Assembly: GCA_029027985.1 (NCBI GenBank)
Contig: CP119076.1
Location: 3,532,422 to 3,596,421 of the forward strand
DNA from: Klebsiella aerogenes
Lineage (GTDB): Bacteria; Pseudomonadota; Gammaproteobacteria; Enterobacterales; Enterobacteriaceae
Direction: 5' to 3'
DNA: 64,000 nt
Part shown: positions 38,187 through 47,019 of the stretch, in pieces
Numbering within the stretch: the first letter of the stretch is position 1
Layout of the letters: every line of letters starts with the position of its first letter
Translations under genes and position numbers: made by a program
The notes under the pieces: generated by a model
The model's input: only the letters and a program-made list of their open reading frames with translations
What the model was told of the DNA's origin: nothing
The model's database searches: none

Positions 38187-38807
38187 ATGTATAAGAAAAC
38201 CTGTCTGGCGCTGGCCGTTCTGGCGCTTGGGGGCTGTCGCATCGTCTCGCAGCAGGAGCTGGCAGACCTGAAATCCCCGCCCAATCCGCATATGGCGAAC
38301 ATCGATAAAACCTGGCAACAGAGCATCGTGCCGCAGGTGGTCGCCAAAGCGCGGCCCGCAGCGGAACTGATGAACGCGCTGAAGTCGGAGAAAGATATCG
38401 ATAGCGCCTGTAAGGCGCTGGGCTACCGCGCGCAGGATGAAAACCCCTGCATCTTTTACGTCAAGGTGACGGGGACGGTCAGCAAAGTAGATACCGCCTC
38501 GCGCAGCGGCAAGATGACCCTCGCCGACGGCAGCGTCGGCAATGTGGTGGTGCAGATTGGCCCCACCCTGCGCGGCACCTTGCTGCGCGACGGCTACAGC
38601 GGCACCAGTTACCAGGACTTTAACGACCAGGTGCTGTTCGGCGAATACAGCAAAAATATCAATAGCCAGGCGGTCAAGATGATTCAGGCCGCCAGCATAA
38701 AAACCGGCGATAGCGTGGAAGTGTACGGCGTGTTCTCCGCCTGGGATATTCCGCAAACCATCCCGGAAATTACTCCGGCGAAAATCGTTCATCCGGGAGG
38801 GCAATAA
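38187..38807 (+). CDS. DUF2291 lipoprotein of an ABC sugar importer
   Basis: A 206-residue predicted lipoprotein. The signal ends in LALGGC, a lipobox with the modified cysteine at about residue 16. The rest matches the DUF2291 family, seen next to RbsABC-type importers, with no known function. Blocks such as ALGYRAQDENPCIFYVKVTG, PTLRGTLLRDGYSG and YQDFNDQVLFGEYSKNIN are visible. The start MYKKTCLALAV has GAGGAG nine bases before it. It is placed between binding protein and ATPase, which suggests a helper role in transport. Confidence 0.8.
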   Translation: MYKKTCLALAVLALGGCRIVSQQELADLKSPPNPHMANIDKTWQQSIVPQVVAKARPAAELMNALKSEKDIDSACKALGYRAQDENPCIFYVKVTGTVSKVDTASRSGKMTLADGSVGNVVVQIGPTLRGTLLRDGYSGTSYQDFNDQVLFGEYSKNINSQAVKMIQAASIKTGDSVEVYGVFSAWDIPQTIPEITPAKIVHPGGQ

Positions 38808-38808
38808 T

Positions 38809-40353
38809 ATGACGCCGCAAGATCTCGTCGCTCCCCAACCAGTCGAATCTGAAGTTATTATCGAAACCCGCGGGTTATCGCGTATTTATCCCGGCGTTAC
38901 CGCGTTGGATAACGTTAATTATCGGGTCTATCGAAATAAGGTTAACGTTCTGATCGGAGAAAATGGTGCGGGTAAATCCACCATGATGAAAATGCTTGCT
39001 GGCGTAGAAACGCCCTCTTCCGGTCAAATTATTCTCGATGGCGAAGCGGTTTCGTTAAATTCTACCCATCAGGCAGAAAAATTCGGCATCAGCATTATTT
39101 TTCAGGAATTGAATTTATTCCCCAATATGAATGTGATGGACAACATATTCATGGCTAATGAATTCTTTCAGAAAGGACGCATCAACGAAAAATATCAGTA
39201 CGCCTTAGCAAAATCGCTACTCGAACGGCTTGAGCTCGATGTCGATCCCTACACGCTGCTCGGCGAACTGGGCATTGGCCACCAGCAACTGGTTGAGATT
39301 GCCCGCGCGCTGTCAAAAGACACTCGCGTGCTGATTATGGACGAACCGACGTCGGCGCTGAGCCAGTCCGAAGTCAAAGTGCTGTTCAAAGTGATCGAGC
39401 AGCTTAAGCGCCGCGGCGTCACGATTATCTATATCTCACACCGCCTCGAAGAGCTGATGGAGATTGGCGACAACATTACCATCTTCCGCGATGGCCGCTT
39501 TATCAGCGAACGCAGTGTCAGCGAAGCCAGCGTACCGTGGATCATCGAGCAGATGGTTGGCGATAAGAAAAAACACTTTGATTATCAGCCAGCGCCGAAA
39601 GGCGATGCGGTGCTGGATGTCAAAGGGCTGACCGCGCTGCACCCCAGCGGCGGCTACAAACTCAATGACGTCACCTTCACCCTCAGCAAAGGCGAAGTGA
39701 TCGGCATTTACGGTCTGCTCGGCGCCGGGCGTACCGAACTATTTAAAGGGCTGATCGGCCTGATGCCCTGCCAGAGCGGCGAAGTGCATCTGAACGGCGA
39801 AAGCATCGGTAAATCGCGTTTTCAACGCCGCCTGAAAAAGGGGCTGGCACTGGTGCCGGAAGACCGTCAGGGCGAAGGCGTGGTGCAAATGATGTCGATC
39901 CAATCCAACATGACGCTGTCTGATTTTAGCCTGCAGGGCTTCCGCCGCGCCTGGCAGTGGCTCAATCCGCAGAAAGAAGACGCCAGCGTGAAAGAGATGA
40001 TTCAGCAGCTGGCGATTAAGGTGAGCGATGCCAATCTGCCGATCACCTCGCTGAGCGGCGGCAATCAACAAAAAGTGGTGCTGGGTAAAGCGCTGATGAC
40101 CCAGCCGCAGGTGGTCTTCCTCGACGAACCCACGCGCGGCATCGATGTCGGCGCGAAAACCGACGTCTATCATCTGATCGGCAAAATGGCCCAGCAGGGG
40201 CTGGCCGTGATGTTTTCTTCCTCGGAGCTGGATGAGGTGATGGCGCTGGCCGACCGCATCCTGGTGATGGCCGATGGCCGCATTACCGCCGATTTACCGC
40301 GTCATGCGGTGACCCGCGAAAAATTAATCGCGGCTTCAACACCTCAAGATTAA
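38809..40353 (+). CDS. Sugar ABC transporter ATP-binding protein (RbsA-like, two ATPase domains)
   Basis: A 514-residue ATPase made of two fused domains. The first has Walker A GENGAGKST, a signature-like GIGHQQLVEIARAL and Walker B VLIMDEPTSALS. The second has a degenerate Walker A (GLLGAGRTELFKG), the signature LSGGNQQKVVLGKAL and Walker B VVFLDEPTRGIDVG, as usual in the ribose/galactose family. It follows the DUF2291 gene by one base and precedes the permease by 17 bases. Confidence 0.95.
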   Translation: MTPQDLVAPQPVESEVIIETRGLSRIYPGVTALDNVNYRVYRNKVNVLIGENGAGKSTMMKMLAGVETPSSGQIILDGEAVSLNSTHQAEKFGISIIFQELNLFPNMNVMDNIFMANEFFQKGRINEKYQYALAKSLLERLELDVDPYTLLGELGIGHQQLVEIARALSKDTRVLIMDEPTSALSQSEVKVLFKVIEQLKRRGVTIIYISHRLEELMEIGDNITIFRDGRFISERSVSEASVPWIIEQMVGDKKKHFDYQPAPKGDAVLDVKGLTALHPSGGYKLNDVTFTLSKGEVIGIYGLLGAGRTELFKGLIGLMPCQSGEVHLNGESIGKSRFQRRLKKGLALVPEDRQGEGVVQMMSIQSNMTLSDFSLQGFRRAWQWLNPQKEDASVKEMIQQLAIKVSDANLPITSLSGGNQQKVVLGKALMTQPQVVFLDEPTRGIDVGAKTDVYHLIGKMAQQGLAVMFSSSELDEVMALADRILVMADGRITADLPRHAVTREKLIAASTPQD

Positions 40354-40370
40354 TCAGGCTGGAACCCATC

Positions 40371-41438
40371 ATGAACCAGAAATATATGATTTATATGTAC
40401 CTGCTGAAGGCCAGAACCTTTATCGCGCTGCTGTTGGTGATCGCGTTCTTCAGCGTGATGGTGCCGAATTTCCTGACCGCCTCTAACCTGCTGATCATGA
40501 CCCAGCATGTGGCGATCACCGGCCTGCTGGCAATCGGCATGACGCTGGTGATCCTGACCGGCGGCATTGACCTTTCCGTCGGTGCGGTGGCGGGGATCTG
40601 CGGCATGGTCGCGGGTGCCCTCCTCACCAACGGCCTGCCGCTGTGGAACGGCGATATCATTTTCTTTAACGTGCCGGAGGTGATCCTCTGCGTCGCGGTC
40701 TTCGGCATACTGGTTGGGCTAGTCAATGGCGCGGTCATCACCCGCTTCGGCGTTGCGCCGTTCATCTGCACTCTGGGGATGATGTATGTCGCCCGCGGCT
40801 CCGCCCTGCTGTTTAACAACGGCAGCACCTACCCGAACCTCAACGGCATGGAAGCGCTGGGCAACACCGGCTTCGCCACGCTGGGATCCGGCACCCTGCT
40901 CGGTATTTATCTGCCGATCTGGCTGATGATCGGCTTCCTGATTCTGGGTTACTGGCTGACCAGCAAAACGCCGCTCGGCCGCTATATTTACGCCATCGGC
41001 GGCAACGAATCCGCCGCCCGCCTGGCTGGCGTACCGATCGTCAAAGCCAAAATTTTCGTTTATGCCTTCTCCGGTCTGTGCGCCGCCTTCGTCGGCTTAA
41101 TTGTCGCCTCGCAGCTGCAAACCGCACACCCGATGACCGGCAACATGTTCGAAATGGACGCCATCGGCGCCACCGTACTTGGCGGCACCGCGCTGGCGGG
41201 GGGACGCGGCCGGGTGACCGGCTCGATTATCGGCGCTTTCGTGATCGTCTTCCTCGCTGACGGCATGGTGATGATGGGCGTCAGCGACTTCTGGCAGATG
41301 GTAATTAAAGGTCTGGTGATCGTCACTGCCGTCGTCGTCGACCAGTTCCAGCAGAAGCTGCAGAACAAGGTCATCCTGATGCGCCGCCATGAAGAGAAAC
41401 TGGCCGCTATCCCGCCGAATGGCGCGACTTCCAGCTAA
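40371..41438 (+). CDS. Sugar ABC transporter permease (RbsC-like)
   Basis: A 355-residue membrane protein of the BPD_transp_2 family, with about eight to ten helices. The family blocks are LVILTGGIDLSVGAVAG, GNESAARLAGVPIVKAKIFVYA, and ATVLGGTALAGGRGRVTGSIIGA. Only one permease gene is present, so the channel is probably a homodimer. A basic C-terminal tail is predicted to be cytoplasmic. Confidence 0.94.
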   Translation: MNQKYMIYMYLLKARTFIALLLVIAFFSVMVPNFLTASNLLIMTQHVAITGLLAIGMTLVILTGGIDLSVGAVAGICGMVAGALLTNGLPLWNGDIIFFNVPEVILCVAVFGILVGLVNGAVITRFGVAPFICTLGMMYVARGSALLFNNGSTYPNLNGMEALGNTGFATLGSGTLLGIYLPIWLMIGFLILGYWLTSKTPLGRYIYAIGGNESAARLAGVPIVKAKIFVYAFSGLCAAFVGLIVASQLQTAHPMTGNMFEMDAIGATVLGGTALAGGRGRVTGSIIGAFVIVFLADGMVMMGVSDFWQMVIKGLVIVTAVVVDQFQQKLQNKVILMRRHEEKLAAIPPNGATSS

Positions 41439-41502
41439 TTGACAACCGTATTCACGTATTCCGCCGGGCCCTCACGCCCGGCTCATCGAAAGGGAAAAAA
41501 AC

Positions 41503-42300
41503 ATGCAACGAGATTTCCATAATAAAACGGTGGTGATTACCGGCGCTTGCCGCGGAATTGGCGCAGGCATTGCGGATCGCTTTGCCCGTGACGGAGCCAA
41601 TCTGGTGATGGTCTCCAACGCCGAGCGCGTTCATGAAACGGCTGAAATACTCCGTCAGCGCTATCAGGCGGATATTTTGTCGCTGCAGGTCGACGTCACC
41701 GACGAAGCGCAGGTGCAGGCGCTGTATGAACAGGCCGCCGCGCGCTTCGGCACCATCGACGTCTCCATCCAGAACGCCGGAGTGATCACCATCGATTACT
41801 ACGACCGGATGCCAAAAACGGATTTTGAAAAAGTACTCGCGGTTAACACCACCGGAGTTTGGCTGTGCTGTCGCGAGGCCGCCAAATATATGGTGAAACA
41901 GAACCATGGCAGCCTGATTAACACCTCTTCCGGCCAGGGACGCCAGGGCTTTATCTACACGCCGCACTATGCCGCCAGCAAGATGGGCGTAATCGGTATT
42001 ACCCAGAGCCTGGCACACGAACTGGCACCGTGGAACATCACCGTCAACGCCTTCTGCCCCGGCATCATTGAAAGCGAAATGTGGGATTACAACGATCGCG
42101 TATGGGGCGAGATTCTCAGCACCGATCAGAAGCGCTACGGCAAAGGCGAACTCATGGCGGAATGGGTTGAAGGGATCCCAATGAAACGCGCTGGCAAGCC
42201 GGAAGACGTGGCAGGTCTGGTGGCCTTCCTCGCCTCCGACGACGCGCGCTATCTCACCGGACAGACCATCAATATCGATGGCGGTTTAATTATGTCCTGA
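41503..42300 (+). CDS. Short-chain dehydrogenase/reductase, polyol type
   Basis: A 265-residue SDR. The cofactor motif is VITGACRGIGAGIADRFA, the serine is in INTSSGQG and the catalytic YAASK in HYAASKMGVIG, with the C-terminal GQTINIDGGLIMS. It resembles sorbitol/galactitol dehydrogenases that oxidise a polyol to a ketose with NAD. It lies 64 bases after the permease, with a good ribosome site (GAAAGGGAAA). A second SDR follows; the two may act in sequence or on different isomers. Confidence 0.87.
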   Translation: MQRDFHNKTVVITGACRGIGAGIADRFARDGANLVMVSNAERVHETAEILRQRYQADILSLQVDVTDEAQVQALYEQAAARFGTIDVSIQNAGVITIDYYDRMPKTDFEKVLAVNTTGVWLCCREAAKYMVKQNHGSLINTSSGQGRQGFIYTPHYAASKMGVIGITQSLAHELAPWNITVNAFCPGIIESEMWDYNDRVWGEILSTDQKRYGKGELMAEWVEGIPMKRAGKPEDVAGLVAFLASDDARYLTGQTINIDGGLIMS

Positions 42301-42309
42301 GCACATGTC

Positions 42310-42342
42310 GCCCGGATAAGACGCCGGGCGCCGCCATCCGGA
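42310..42342. repeat. REP-like palindrome between the two dehydrogenase genes
   Basis: The stretch cccggataagacgccgggcg then ccgccatccgg has REP-type inverted ends around a GC-rich middle. It is inside the operon, so it may affect mRNA stability between the two genes. Confidence 0.65.
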
Positions 42343-42389
42343 AAACAGAGATCCCGACGTTCGGCAATACATTGAAGAGAGTGAACACT

Positions 42390-43175
42390 ATGATCGGCAA
42401 AGACTTTGCGCAGCAACTGTTTAACCTGCAAGACCGCGTCGCTTTCGTGACCGGCGCTGGCAGCGGCATTGGCCAAACCATCGCCTGCGCGCTTGCCAGC
42501 GCGGGCGCCCGGGTGGTCTGTTTTGATCTTCGCGACGACGGCGGACTGGCGGAAACGGTCAACCATATTGAAACCTTCGGCGGCCAGGCCTGCGCTTACA
42601 CCGGCGATGTCCGCCAGCTTGCCGACCTACGCACCGCCGTTGCGCTGGCGAAAAGCCGCTTTGGCCGCCTCGATATCGCCGTCAATGCCGCTGGCATCGC
42701 CAATGCTAATCCAGCATTAGAGATGGAGAGCGAGCAGTGGCAGCGGGTTATCGATATCAACCTCACCGGCGTGTGGAATTCCTGTAAGGCAGAAGCGGAA
42801 CTCATGCAGGAATTCGGCGGCGGGTCGATTATCAATATCGCCTCGATGTCGGGGATTATCGTGAACCGTGGCCTCGACCAGGCGCATTACAACTGCTCCA
42901 AAGCCGGCGTTATCCACCTGTCGAAAAGCCTGGCGATGGAATGGGTTGGCAAAGGGATCCGCGTGAATTCCATCAGCCCCGGCTATACCGCCACGCCGAT
43001 GAATACCCGTCCGGAGATGGTGCATCAGACGCGCGAATTTGAAAGTCAGACCCCAATGCAGCGAATGGCGAAGGTGGAAGAGATGGCTGGCCCGGCGCTG
43101 TTCCTCGCCAGCGACGCCGCCTCATTCTGCACCGGCGTTGATTTGGTGGTCGATGGCGGATTTATCTGTTGGTAA
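42390..43175 (+). CDS. Short-chain dehydrogenase/reductase, second copy
   Basis: A 261-residue SDR, different from the preceding one. The cofactor motif is VTGAGSGIGQTIACALA with Asp in CFDLRDD (NAD preference is likely). The serine is in INIASMSG, the catalytic YNCSK in HYNCSKAGVIHLSK, and the C-terminal GVDLVVDGGFICW. It resembles D-arabitol/xylitol-type dehydrogenases. The start MIGKDFAQQLF is chosen because GAAGAGA lies nine bases before it, rather than the TTG at 42372. It is the last gene of the operon, followed by a hairpin terminator. Confidence 0.86.
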   Translation: MIGKDFAQQLFNLQDRVAFVTGAGSGIGQTIACALASAGARVVCFDLRDDGGLAETVNHIETFGGQACAYTGDVRQLADLRTAVALAKSRFGRLDIAVNAAGIANANPALEMESEQWQRVIDINLTGVWNSCKAEAELMQEFGGGSIINIASMSGIIVNRGLDQAHYNCSKAGVIHLSKSLAMEWVGKGIRVNSISPGYTATPMNTRPEMVHQTREFESQTPMQRMAKVEEMAGPALFLASDAASFCTGVDLVVDGGFICW

Positions 43176-43185
43176 AATAAGCTAC

Positions 43186-43221
43186 GCCCTGGATAACCAT
43201 TAATTATCCGGGGCTATTTCC
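43186..43221 (+). terminator. Terminator hairpin at the end of the sugar operon
   Basis: An 11-base stem, gccctggataa / ttatccggggc, with one wobble and a seven-base loop, followed by tattt. The T-run is short, so termination may be partial. Confidence 0.6.
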
Positions 43222-43514
43222 AGTCGCAGCCTGTCTTTTTTAAAAGAAAAAAAACGTTTATCTCTCTGCCTTCCCTTCTTCCTGAACGCAATCAATACCA
43301 CATCGTTTCTGACTCAATGACAGATCATGAAGATAGCTCATGCAGCATTGAAATTAACTCGCTTTCACTCGTCCGGTGACTCTGGCAAAAATAGTCCTCA
43401 TCAACCACAGACAATATGAATGCTACTGAATAATAAATCCAGAAAAATCGTAAGGTCATTCTGGGAAATGAAATAGACGCATGTTCATATCAGAACCCAG
43501 GATGTAAAGCGACG
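43222..43514. other. Intergenic region before mesX
   Basis: Most of the 339-base gap between the second dehydrogenase gene and mesX. It is AT-rich and holds the presumed mesX promoter. The stretch tagacgcatgttcata about 40 bases upstream resembles one poor MetJ half-box (AGACGTCT) without a matching neighbour. No gene or strong structure was recognised. Confidence 0.4.
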
Positions 43515-44498
43515 ATGAAAACAAATTTTACCTTTACGATTAAACGCAGTCGTTTCGATGAAAACTATAACCCTGCGGAAAACACGCGTATTACGACCAA
43601 CTTCGCTAACCTGGCGCGGGGTGAAAACCGCCAGGAGAATCTGCACAACACGCTGGCGATGATTGATAATCGCTTTAATAACCTGGTGCATTGGGACAAC
43701 CCAAAAGGCGAACGTTATGCGGTCGAACTCGATATCATCTCGGTGGAAATGAATATCGCTGATAACGGCCGGAACGCCAGCTTCCCGGTGATTGAGATCC
43801 TGCAAACGAGCATTGTGGATAAGGCCACGGATACGCGTATTGAGGGCATTGTGGGGAATAACTTCTCTTCTTACGTGCGCGATTACGATTTTAGCGTTTT
43901 ATTGCCGGAATATAATAAAGATAAGGCGACGTTCAGCGTGCCTGATCATTACGGTGATTTGCATGGCAATATTTTCAAGCACTTCACTCACTCCAGTGAA
44001 TACAACGAGTGTTTTAAAAAAGCGCCGGTCATTTGTCTGAGCGTATCCAATAAACACACTTACCGCCGGACCGGGAATCAGCACCCGATTCTGGGGATCG
44101 AATACCAGCAGGATGGCGTAGCCCTGACGGAAGCCTATTTTAACAAGATGGGCCTGCAGGTTCGCTATTTTATGCCTGCCAATAGCGTGGCGCCGTTAGC
44201 CTTCTTCTGCGCGGGCGATTTGCTCAGTGATTACAGCAATCTTGAGCTCGCCAGCACCATCAGCACCATGGAGACATTCCAGAAGATTTATCGCCCGGAG
44301 ATTTACAACGCGAATGCCGCCGCCGGGCAGTGCTATCAACCCAACCTGAATAATCAGGATCATTCGTTAACCAAAATTGTTTATGACCGCGAAGAACGCA
44401 GCCGGTTAGCGATTGAACAGGGCAAATTTACTGAACAACAGTTTATTAAGCCGTACCAACATATTCTTGAGCAATGGTCAGCTAACTACGCTCTCTGA
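43515..44498 (+). CDS. mesX: MesX, DUF1852 partner of methionine synthase MesD
   Basis: A 327-residue protein of the DUF1852 family. It begins TFTIKRSRFDENYNPAENTR and contains NNFSSYVRDYDFSVLLPEYN and MPANSVAPLAFFCAGDLLSD. Proteins of this family always occur with a short MetE-like enzyme; published genetic work named the pair MesX-MesD and showed that both, and oxygen, are needed for methionine synthesis in some bacteria. The mesD gene begins 30 bases downstream. The reaction of MesX itself is not known. Confidence 0.85.
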   Translation: MKTNFTFTIKRSRFDENYNPAENTRITTNFANLARGENRQENLHNTLAMIDNRFNNLVHWDNPKGERYAVELDIISVEMNIADNGRNASFPVIEILQTSIVDKATDTRIEGIVGNNFSSYVRDYDFSVLLPEYNKDKATFSVPDHYGDLHGNIFKHFTHSSEYNECFKKAPVICLSVSNKHTYRRTGNQHPILGIEYQQDGVALTEAYFNKMGLQVRYFMPANSVAPLAFFCAGDLLSDYSNLELASTISTMETFQKIYRPEIYNANAAAGQCYQPNLNNQDHSLTKIVYDREERSRLAIEQGKFTEQQFIKPYQHILEQWSANYAL

Positions 44499-44527
44499 TA
44501 TCCCCGTCATAATTCAAGGTCACCTGT

Positions 44528-45559
44528 ATGAAAACATTGCTCCCGACTTCCACCGCTGGCAGTTTACCGAAACCAACCTGGCTGGCGCAGCCAGAGACGC
44601 TGTGGTCTCCGTGGAAATTACAGAATGAAGAATTGGTGCTGGGAAAACGCGATGCGCTGCGTTTGTCGCTGGACGATCAGCTACGCGCGGGTATTGATAT
44701 CGTCAGCGACGGCGAACAAACGCGTCAGCACTTTGTCACCACCTTTATTGAGCACCTCAGCGGCGTCGATTTTGAGAAACGCCAGACCGTTAAAATTCGT
44801 AACCGCTATGATGCCAGCGTCCCGACGGTGGTCAGCGCCGTCGAGCGTCAACAACCGGTATTTGTGGAAGATGCCAAATATTTACGTCAGCTCACCAACA
44901 AGCCGATTAAGTGGGCCCTGCCAGGGCCAATGACGATGATCGATACGCTGTATGACAACCACTATAAAAGCCGCGAAAAGCTGGCGTGGGAATTCGCCAA
45001 AATTCTCAACCAGGAAGCCCGGGAATTAGAAGCGGCCGGCGTGGATATCATCCAGTTTGATGAACCGGCGTTTAACGTCTTCTTTGATGAAGTCAATGAC
45101 TGGGGGATCGCCGCGCTGGAAAAAGCGGTTGAAGGGCTGAAATGCGAAACGGCCGTGCATATCTGCTATGGCTATGGCATCAAAGCCAATACCGACTGGA
45201 AAAAAACGCTCGGCTCCGAGTGGCGCCAGTATGAAGAGGCGTTTCCGAAACTACAGACATCGTCCATCGATATCATCTCGCTGGAATGCCATAACTCACG
45301 CGTGCCAATGGACCTGCTGGAGCTGATCCGCGGTAAGAAAGTGATGGTTGGCGCGATTGATGTGGCGACCAACGCCATTGAAACGCCGGAAGAAGTCGCC
45401 AACACGCTGCGTAAAGCGCTGCAGTTCGTTGATGCCGAAAATCTCTATCCTTCAACCAACTGCGGGATGGCGCCGTTATCGCGTCAGGTCGCCAGCGGCA
45501 AGCTACATGCGTTAAGCGCAGGCGCTGACATCATCCGCCGGGAGCTGGCGGCGAAATAA
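44528..45559 (+). CDS. mesD: Short methionine synthase MesD (MetE core family)
   Basis: A 343-residue homologue of only the C-terminal barrel of cobalamin-independent methionine synthase MetE. The zinc-site residues are kept: His and Cys in AVHICYGYG, Glu in SLECHNSR and Cys in PSTNCGMAPL. The first residues, MKTLLPTSTAGSLPKPTWL, match the MetE C-terminal domain start. The N-terminal domain that binds polyglutamyl folate in MetE is missing, so it probably uses another methyl donor with MesX. It is co-transcribed with mesX. Confidence 0.87.
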   Translation: MKTLLPTSTAGSLPKPTWLAQPETLWSPWKLQNEELVLGKRDALRLSLDDQLRAGIDIVSDGEQTRQHFVTTFIEHLSGVDFEKRQTVKIRNRYDASVPTVVSAVERQQPVFVEDAKYLRQLTNKPIKWALPGPMTMIDTLYDNHYKSREKLAWEFAKILNQEARELEAAGVDIIQFDEPAFNVFFDEVNDWGIAALEKAVEGLKCETAVHICYGYGIKANTDWKKTLGSEWRQYEEAFPKLQTSSIDIISLECHNSRVPMDLLELIRGKKVMVGAIDVATNAIETPEEVANTLRKALQFVDAENLYPSTNCGMAPLSRQVASGKLHALSAGADIIRRELAAK

Positions 45560-45590
45560 CAGCCGCCCGTTTGCAGTATCTCGCGATGAA

Positions 45591-45618
45591 GCAGGAGCCG
45601 GATATCCCCGGCTCCTGC
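45591..45618. other. Hairpin after mesD
   Basis: A perfect 11-base stem, gcaggagccgg / ccggctcctgc, with a six-base loop, about 35 bases after the mesD stop. There is no T-run on either side, so it is a stable mRNA 3' stem or Rho-assisted end rather than a classic terminator. Confidence 0.5.
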
Positions 45619-45701
45619 TGCGAGTGATTCACTTCAACCTGTCGATCCCTGTCTACGATGTTGAGTCCATATTTTCTTGTCTCTCCGCACAAACGCAGCG
45701 C

Positions 45702-46901
45702 TCAGATTCCAATTATCCCTCCCACCACGCCGCAGCACACCACAACAAGCCAGGGCGGTAATTTCCAGGACACGAGCGCCACCAGGGCCAGCAGTGCTAA
45801 ACAAAAGTCTGACGGAGTATGGATAGCGCTGGTCCAGACGGGGTCATAAAGCGCAGCCAACAGTAAACCGACCACTGCCGCATTGATACCCGACAAGGCA
45901 GCGCGGATCCGTAAGTTTCCTCGTAACCGCTCCCAAAACGGCAATGCGCCAGCCACGAGCAGAAAAGAGGGCGCAAAGATTGCCAGCAGACATAACACAC
46001 CGCCCTCCCAGCCGGAAGGAGACTGACTCATCGACGCGCCAAGAAACGCGGCAAAAGTAAATAACGGACCAGGAACCGCCTGGGCGGCGCCGTAGCCCGC
46101 GAGAAAAGTGTCATTGCCGACCCAACCAGTTGGGACCACTTCCGCCTGGAGTAATGGCAGTACCACATGGCCGCCGCCAAAAACCAGCGAGCCAGTCCGG
46201 TAGAAAGCGTCCACCATCGCCAGCGTATGGCTGGGGTCAAGTACGGCGAGCAGCGGTAGCCCGGCCAGAAGCAGCAAAAAAAGCGACAGCCAGAACACGC
46301 CGACGTGAAGCCGTAACGAGACATTCAACGGTTCATGTCTTTCGTTCTGCCCCGGTTTACAGACCAAAAGCCCCACAATAGCCGAGACGCAAAGGACGCC
46401 GACCTGGCTCAGCGCAGCCGGGAAAAGAAGGAGGATACAGGCCGACACGGCCATGATGGCGACACGCGCGCGGTCCGGACACAGATGACGCGCCATCCCC
46501 CATACCGCCTGCGCAACCACCACTACGGCGACCACCTTCAGGCCATGCAGGACACCAGAAGGAACAAATTCACCGTAGCGGGACAGTCCCTGCGCAAAAA
46601 GGATAAGTAACATCGCCGAAGGTAATGTGAATCCAGCCCAGGCAGCCAAAGCCCCGGAATAGCCTGCCCGGGACAACCCCAGCGCCATGCCCACCTGGCT
46701 ACTTGCCGGGCCGGGAAGAAACTGGCAGAGCGCCACCAGGTCAGAATATCCCTGCTCACTAACCCATTTACGCCGCACTACGAACTCATCGCGAAAATAA
46801 CCTAAATGGGCCGTCGGCCCACCAAAGGACGTCAGGCCAAGCCGCAGAAATATCAAAAATACGGCCACAGGGGAGCGGTCAGCGCTAACGTCATGGTTCA
46901 T
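45702..46901 (-). CDS. chrA: Chromate transporter ChrA
   Basis: A 399-residue member of the CHR family (long, two-domain type), with about 10-12 membrane helices. Each half carries the family motif: FLRLGLTSFGGPTAHLGYF near the N-terminus and TGSLVFGGGHVVLPLL in the middle. The conserved QFLPGPASSQ and AVPGPLFTF follow each. ChrA exports chromate by proton antiport in several bacteria; relatives may move sulfate. It has no neighbouring chrB or other metal genes, so the physiological substrate is open. Confidence 0.9.
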   Translation of the reverse strand: MNHDVSADRSPVAVFLIFLRLGLTSFGGPTAHLGYFRDEFVVRRKWVSEQGYSDLVALCQFLPGPASSQVGMALGLSRAGYSGALAAWAGFTLPSAMLLILFAQGLSRYGEFVPSGVLHGLKVVAVVVVAQAVWGMARHLCPDRARVAIMAVSACILLLFPAALSQVGVLCVSAIVGLLVCKPGQNERHEPLNVSLRLHVGVFWLSLFLLLLAGLPLLAVLDPSHTLAMVDAFYRTGSLVFGGGHVVLPLLQAEVVPTGWVGNDTFLAGYGAAQAVPGPLFTFAAFLGASMSQSPSGWEGGVLCLLAIFAPSFLLVAGALPFWERLRGNLRIRAALSGINAAVVGLLLAALYDPVWTSAIHTPSDFCLALLALVALVSWKLPPWLVVVCCGVVGGIIGI

Positions 46902-47019
46902 CTCATGTTATTCCTCTGTCGACGGTATGACGCAAGATACTGGCATTGCGACGTTAAGGTTTCGTTAATTAATAAGTACGATAGTGATGAAATTAAATCC
47001 CCACAAATGAAATGGCGAG

